A DNA stretch of 64,000 nt from Acidimicrobiales bacterium. GTDB taxonomy: Bacteria > Actinomycetota > Acidimicrobiia > Acidimicrobiales > MedAcidi-G1. Made by a program: the position numbers and the translations under genes. The notes under the pieces were generated by a model, which was not told where the DNA came from, searched no databases, and was given only the letters and a program-made list of their open reading frames with translations. The DNA lies in NCBI GenBank assembly GCA_029577135.1, contig JARQPW010000009.1, forward strand, positions 1 through 64,000, written 5' to 3'. Shown here in pieces: positions 60,341 to 64,000 of this stretch (position 1 is the first letter of the stretch; every line of letters starts with the position of its first letter).

Positions 60341-61575
60341 CCGCCCTCCCCCGTCTTCCCCGACTCGGCGACCAGTCGTCGGCGGCGCACCATCCTCAGG
60401 CACGACCACAGGTCGTCGAGGTCGACGTAGCAGCCCTGCAGGTGGCGCTCCCCCTGCGCCGGGTCGAAGCCCTCCCGGCCGTGGAGCACCCGGCCGTTAC
60501 GGAAGCACACCAGGTCGCCCGGGCGCCACGTCGTGGTGATCCGGAACCGGGGGTCCGCGGCCACCTCGGTGACGAGGCGAAGCGCACGATAGGCCTCGGG
60601 CAGGTCACCTTCCCCCATTTCGGGCAACGCCCGCGTTCCGGTCGACAGCCGGATCTCGGCCGGTTCGCCTTCGGCGTCGAGCCGGACCACCGGCGACGAC
60701 CAGCGCAGATCGGTCTGCGTGGAACGGTTCGTGTGGACCCAGCGGAACGTCGTCAGCGCTTCGAAGGCGTCGGGATCGGTGCGGCGGATCTCGTCGACCA
60801 CGGCGAAGCCGTCGACCATGACGCTTCTCCCGTCGGGGCACGTGTTGACGAGGCAGTGCAGCAACTGGAGGCCCGGCTGGTGCTCCCGGGTCGAAATGTC
60901 GACGTGGGGGGCCAGCGGGAGGCTCGTGTAGGCGTTCGACTCGTTCTCCGGAGCGATCACGACCTCGAAGGTGTGGCCGAAGTGGGTCGTCCGCACGACG
61001 CCCAGACGCTCGGCCACTGCGACGACCGTGCCCGACCCGGTCGGCAGCCCCTCGAGGCGGCCGATGCCGTGGACGGCCAGCGACGTGCACCAGGCGCCGA
61101 GCACCTCGTCGTCCCCGGCGAGCACCCCAGGCCCGTCAAAGGTCGGAAGGCTCGTCAGGCCGGACACCGTCCAGGCCAAGGGCGCGGGGACGGCGTCGCC
61201 GGGCAGGTATCTGCCCTCGACGAGGTGTCGTAGCCATCCGGGGTGGAAGCGCCCTTTGGCGCCGGTCGACCAGGTCACCTCGAGGGCACCATCGCCGTCC
61301 ACCCTTGCGGCCAACGGCGCCGGGTCCTCGGGAACCTCCGTCCACTCGAGTTGGCGCTGGCGGGTGTCAGCCGACGTGATCCCGGAGACGTACTGGTTTT
61401 CGTAGAGGAGGAGTCCGAACACACGGTCTGCCCTGCCGTCCTCCCAACGGACCCCTACCCATGCCCCGTCGACAGACGCTTCGACGAGTGCCGACCCGAC
61501 CGGGTGGACCTCGAAGTCCGGATGGCCGGGAAGGCCGGCTGACCGCTCCACGGCCGCGCAACCTAGGCGCGCCAC
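60337..61575 (-). CDS. Gamma-butyrobetaine hydroxylase-like Fe(II)/2-oxoglutarate dioxygenase
   Basis: The 412-residue protein has an N-terminal DUF971-like domain (EVTWSTGAKGRFHPGWLRHL, in part like the GBBH-like zinc domain but without the Cys set) and a TauD-type catalytic domain. Iron ligands are H/D in APHVDIS and the distal His in NGRVLHGREGF, with the 2-oxoglutarate Arg in GERHLQGCYVDLD. It resembles gamma-butyrobetaine/trimethyllysine hydroxylases, which hydroxylate betaines in carnitine metabolism. Substrate is inferred. Confidence 0.83.
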   Translation of the reverse strand: MARLGCAAVERSAGLPGHPDFEVHPVGSALVEASVDGAWVGVRWEDGRADRVFGLLLYENQYVSGITSADTRQRQLEWTEVPEDPAPLAARVDGDGALEVTWSTGAKGRFHPGWLRHLVEGRYLPGDAVPAPLAWTVSGLTSLPTFDGPGVLAGDDEVLGAWCTSLAVHGIGRLEGLPTGSGTVVAVAERLGVVRTTHFGHTFEVVIAPENESNAYTSLPLAPHVDISTREHQPGLQLLHCLVNTCPDGRSVMVDGFAVVDEIRRTDPDAFEALTTFRWVHTNRSTQTDLRWSSPVVRLDAEGEPAEIRLSTGTRALPEMGEGDLPEAYRALRLVTEVAADPRFRITTTWRPGDLVCFRNGRVLHGREGFDPAQGERHLQGCYVDLDDLWSCLRMVRRRRLVAESGKTGEGG

Positions 61576-61603
61576 CGGTCCGATGCTGGGAGGAGCGCAG
61601 GCC

Positions 61604-61609
61604 TAGGGT
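61604..61609 (+). promoter_or_regulatory. TAGGGT -10 box, leaderless start of the YHYH gene
   Basis: TAGGGT ends 7 nt before the ATG at 61617. Confidence 0.55.
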
Positions 61610-61616
61610 CGTCGGG

Positions 61617-63167
61617 ATGCAGTCCACCACGGTGACAAAGCGCCTCGCATCCGAGATCGCGATCGCCCTGCTCGCCATGGCGGGACTGTCGTGTGCCGAC
61701 GGCGGTCCGACGCCGACAGCCACCACGACCACCACGACCACGACGACCACGACGACCACGACCACCGTGCCCGTCCCGGAAGGGCCGGACGCACTGCTCG
61801 CCACCTGGATGCTCAACCCCGACGGTCACACTGCGGCGGTGATCGAAGACGAAAGTCCCATCCCGGTCAACGTGCAGTCGGTCGAACTGGCAACGGTCGA
61901 AGGCGTCGACTACGTCCGCGTGCTCGCCACCGGGATCCCCGACTACACGCACCTGCTCACAGACGCCGGCGCCGCCTTCCTCGTGGACCGCCCCCGGGCC
62001 GCCACCGACTTCCGGGGGGGACGTCCCCTCGTCGGCGCCGGGGACACCCTCGGCTTCGGCCAGGACCTCGGCTACGCCAGCACCGGTTGCCGGGACCTGC
62101 CGGGTACCGGCTACGGATTCTGGCCACCGGGACCAGTCTGTCCCACGCGCCAGGACTGGGACGCCTGGTTCCCTGTCGAACCCGTCGAGGCCGCTGAGCC
62201 CGTCGCCACCGGCCTCGGCGTCATCGGACTCTGGGTGAACGGCGTCGCCGTCTTCAACTGGGGCGACGGCCAGTCCTGGGCAGACGAGCGGGTCTGGTTC
62301 AACCTCGCCCCTGTCGCCGAGGTCTACGACCTCGACGTGTGTCCGGGACACTCCGCGATGGGCACCTACCACCACCACTCGCACCCCGGCTGCCTCGCCG
62401 ACGAGTTGGGCGACGACGGTTCAGTCCACTCACCCGTCTACGGCTACGCGGCCGACGGGGTGCCGATTGCCGGCCCGTGGGTCGCCGACGGCGTGTTCGC
62501 CCGCTCCTCCTGGCGCCTGCGCGACTACGACGATCCGGATTCACCCACCGGATGCGGGGCTGCAGGTGTGCGCTCATGCCTGTTGGCCGACCAACTCGAC
62601 CCGTCGGCGGGAAGGGTGGCGACGGACCATCCCGGCCCCGACACGTCGGACACTGTGCGGACGATGTCGGGCAACGAGTTGACCGCCGTTGCCGGCTACT
62701 ACCTCGAGGACTGGTACTTCGACGCCGCACTCGACGACGGCAGCCCCGAGGCGCTCGACGAGCACAACGGGCATCTCGGCGGGCTTCCCGGCTTCGCCCG
62801 GTCGAGGTACCACTACCACGTGACGCGCGCTGTCGATCCTGGGGTACCAGGGGGGCTCACCGACGTGTTCCCCTACTACGTGGGTCCGACCTTCTGGGGC
62901 GAACTCCACGACAACGCCCTCCTCCTCGGCGGCCCCGGTGGCGGCCCGGGACCCGGTGGCCCCGGACAGGGTGGCCCGGGTGAGGGCGGCCCCGGCGGCC
63001 CGCCCGACTTCACCGAGGCGGCCGAGGCCCTCGGCGTCACCGTGGACGAACTGCTGGCCGCACTCGGCCCGCCGCCGCCCGACCTCGAGGCCGCCGCAGC
63101 GACCCTCGGGGTCACCGCCGAGGCGCTCCGGGCCATCCTCCCGCCGCCGCCCCGACCGGGTCCCTGA
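61617..63167 (+). CDS. YHYH-domain secreted lipoprotein
   Basis: The 516-residue protein has a lipoprotein-like signal (IAIALLAMAGLSCADGG), a pure Thr linker (about 15 T) and a YHYH domain with GTYHHHSHPGC and RSRYHYHVTRAVDP plus DGVPIAGPW. The His clusters suggest metal binding. A Gly/Pro-rich segment follows (GGPGGGPGPGGPGQGGP), then two copies of a short helical motif (EAAEALGVTVDELLAALG and AAAATLGVTAEALRAIL). Family function is unknown. Start set by the -10 box. Confidence 0.85.
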   Translation: MQSTTVTKRLASEIAIALLAMAGLSCADGGPTPTATTTTTTTTTTTTTTTVPVPEGPDALLATWMLNPDGHTAAVIEDESPIPVNVQSVELATVEGVDYVRVLATGIPDYTHLLTDAGAAFLVDRPRAATDFRGGRPLVGAGDTLGFGQDLGYASTGCRDLPGTGYGFWPPGPVCPTRQDWDAWFPVEPVEAAEPVATGLGVIGLWVNGVAVFNWGDGQSWADERVWFNLAPVAEVYDLDVCPGHSAMGTYHHHSHPGCLADELGDDGSVHSPVYGYAADGVPIAGPWVADGVFARSSWRLRDYDDPDSPTGCGAAGVRSCLLADQLDPSAGRVATDHPGPDTSDTVRTMSGNELTAVAGYYLEDWYFDAALDDGSPEALDEHNGHLGGLPGFARSRYHYHVTRAVDPGVPGGLTDVFPYYVGPTFWGELHDNALLLGGPGGGPGPGGPGQGGPGEGGPGGPPDFTEAAEALGVTVDELLAALGPPPPDLEAAAATLGVTAEALRAILPPPPRPGP

Positions 63168-63192
63168 CCCCGGACGTGTGCTGGACTCGGGC

Positions 63193-64000
63193 ATGCCCTT
63201 CGACATCGGTGAGACCGATCGCCTGCTCTCGACGACGCGGTCGGTCCGGCGGCGCCTCGACCTGGAACGACCGGTCCCCGAACAGTTGATCCTCGACTGC
63301 ATCGACCTCGCCGAACAGGCGCCGACCGGCGGCAACCAGGCCAGCCGGCGCTGGCTCGTCATCCGGGATCCGAAGGTCAAGCAGCAGGTCGCCGACCTCT
63401 ACCGGGAGGCCGGCGGCGCCTGGCTGTCCGAGCGCGCCAGTGCCCTCGCCGGGACCGGCGACCCCAGGGAGCGTGCGGCCCGGTCCGGCGGCCACCTCGC
63501 CGACCACCTCCACGAGGTTCCGGCCATCGTGCTGGTCACGATCTACGGCACCCATGACGGCAGCGGCCGCCCGGGCCTGTTCGACTCGGTCATCCAGGCT
63601 GCCTGGAACTTCTGCCTTGCCGCCCGCTCGCGGGGCCTCGGAACCGCCTGGACCACCCTCCACCTCGGCGCCGCTGACAAGGTCGCCGACCTGCTCGACA
63701 TCCCCGCTGGCGTCACCCAGATCGTGCTGCTGCCCGTCGCCTTCACCATCGGCGACGACTTCTCCCTCGTAGAGCGCCGCCCCGCCCGGGAGATCACCTG
63801 GTTCGACAAGTGGGGGCGCACCCTCCAGAACCCGACCGACGGCCGCCCACCCGTCCACGCCGATGGGGCCGGCATCACCGTGGAGGTCGACGTCGACGCG
63901 AAGCCCGCCGACCTCTGGCCATTCGTCTCTGACATCGACCTGCCGGCCCGGTTCAGCGACGAGTTCCAGGGCGCTGAATGGATCGACGACGAACTCGGCG
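63193..64000 (+). CDS. Nitroreductase-family protein with C-terminal SRPBCC domain, cut by window edge
   Basis: The frame is open from ATG 63193 to the edge (269 codons). Residues 1-~215 form an FMN nitroreductase (TTRSVRRRLDLERPVPEQLI, AEQAPTGGNQASRRWLVI, SVIQAAWNFCLAARSRGLGT, all in part). From ~225 an SRPBCC/polyketide-cyclase start appears (ITVEVDVDAKPADLWPFVSD). The fusion would join a redox flavin domain to a ligand-binding domain. The C-terminus is outside the window. Confidence 0.85.
   Translation, partial: MPFDIGETDRLLSTTRSVRRRLDLERPVPEQLILDCIDLAEQAPTGGNQASRRWLVIRDPKVKQQVADLYREAGGAWLSERASALAGTGDPRERAARSGGHLADHLHEVPAIVLVTIYGTHDGSGRPGLFDSVIQAAWNFCLAARSRGLGTAWTTLHLGAADKVADLLDIPAGVTQIVLLPVAFTIGDDFSLVERRPAREITWFDKWGRTLQNPTDGRPPVHADGAGITVEVDVDAKPADLWPFVSDIDLPARFSDEFQGAEWIDDELG

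Overview
The window is high-GC bacterial DNA with an actinobacterial character: a meso-DAP type dcw cluster, WhiB, DUF3040, an MtrAB-LpqB-like signalling trio, a PimB-like mannosyltransferase, PPOX/F420-type flavoproteins, many GTG starts, and several genes with a TAnnnT -10 box only 6-8 nt upstream of the start codon (leaderless transcripts). Several secreted proteins carry Thr-rich TTTA/TTTE linkers, a habit I associate with Acidimicrobiia. That class assignment is an inference.

Layout. 1-9345: division and cell-wall cluster on the minus strand (mraZ, rsmH, ftsL, ftsI, murE, mraY, murD, ftsW, start of murG). murF is absent from its usual place, where a 47-bp tandem repeat sits instead. 9406-14079: minus-strand genes for a lipoate-ligase-like protein, an HNH protein, a small protein, a ROK sugar kinase, DUF3040, DNA polymerase IV and a Nudix hydrolase. 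14156-18093: plus-strand membrane protein, inositol-phosphatase family enzyme and the response regulator-kinase-lipoprotein trio. 18138-26720: metabolic and repair genes (pfk, aminotransferase, PimB-like, queG, an SOS-box-controlled exonuclease/UvrC fusion, trpD, whiB). 26843-27222: RNase P RNA. 27298-31733: frameshifted glycosidase-like lipoprotein, pentapeptide-repeat protein and small enzymes. 32073-36709: complete 2-oxoacid dehydrogenase operon (E1a, E1b, E2, E3). 36748-47215: aminotransferase, molybdopterin oxidoreductase, secreted Thr-rich lipoprotein, SMP-30, succinate-semialdehyde dehydrogenase, esterase and an AGPS-like flavoprotein.

47360-58825 is an 11.5-kb genomic island inserted in tRNA-Val(TAC). 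A perfect 61-bp direct repeat marks both ends, and a tyrosine integrase missing its N-terminus lies beside the intact tRNA. The left part holds two short-chain dehydrogenases among insertion-sequence-like debris, a photolyase gene broken by one in-frame TAG, and a PPOX protein. The right part is a minus-strand series: two tiny membrane proteins, a fasciclin lipoprotein, a heliorhodopsin, a CarH-like B12 photoreceptor regulator, an SDR-DUF2867 protein and a DUF1295 membrane protein. Two different light-sensing proteins next to DNA-photorepair remains suggest a light-response module. This is the most interesting system in the window.

58900-64000: inositol-phosphatase family enzyme, unknown protein, gamma-butyrobetaine hydroxylase-like dioxygenase, YHYH-domain lipoprotein, and a nitroreductase-SRPBCC fusion that runs off the right edge.
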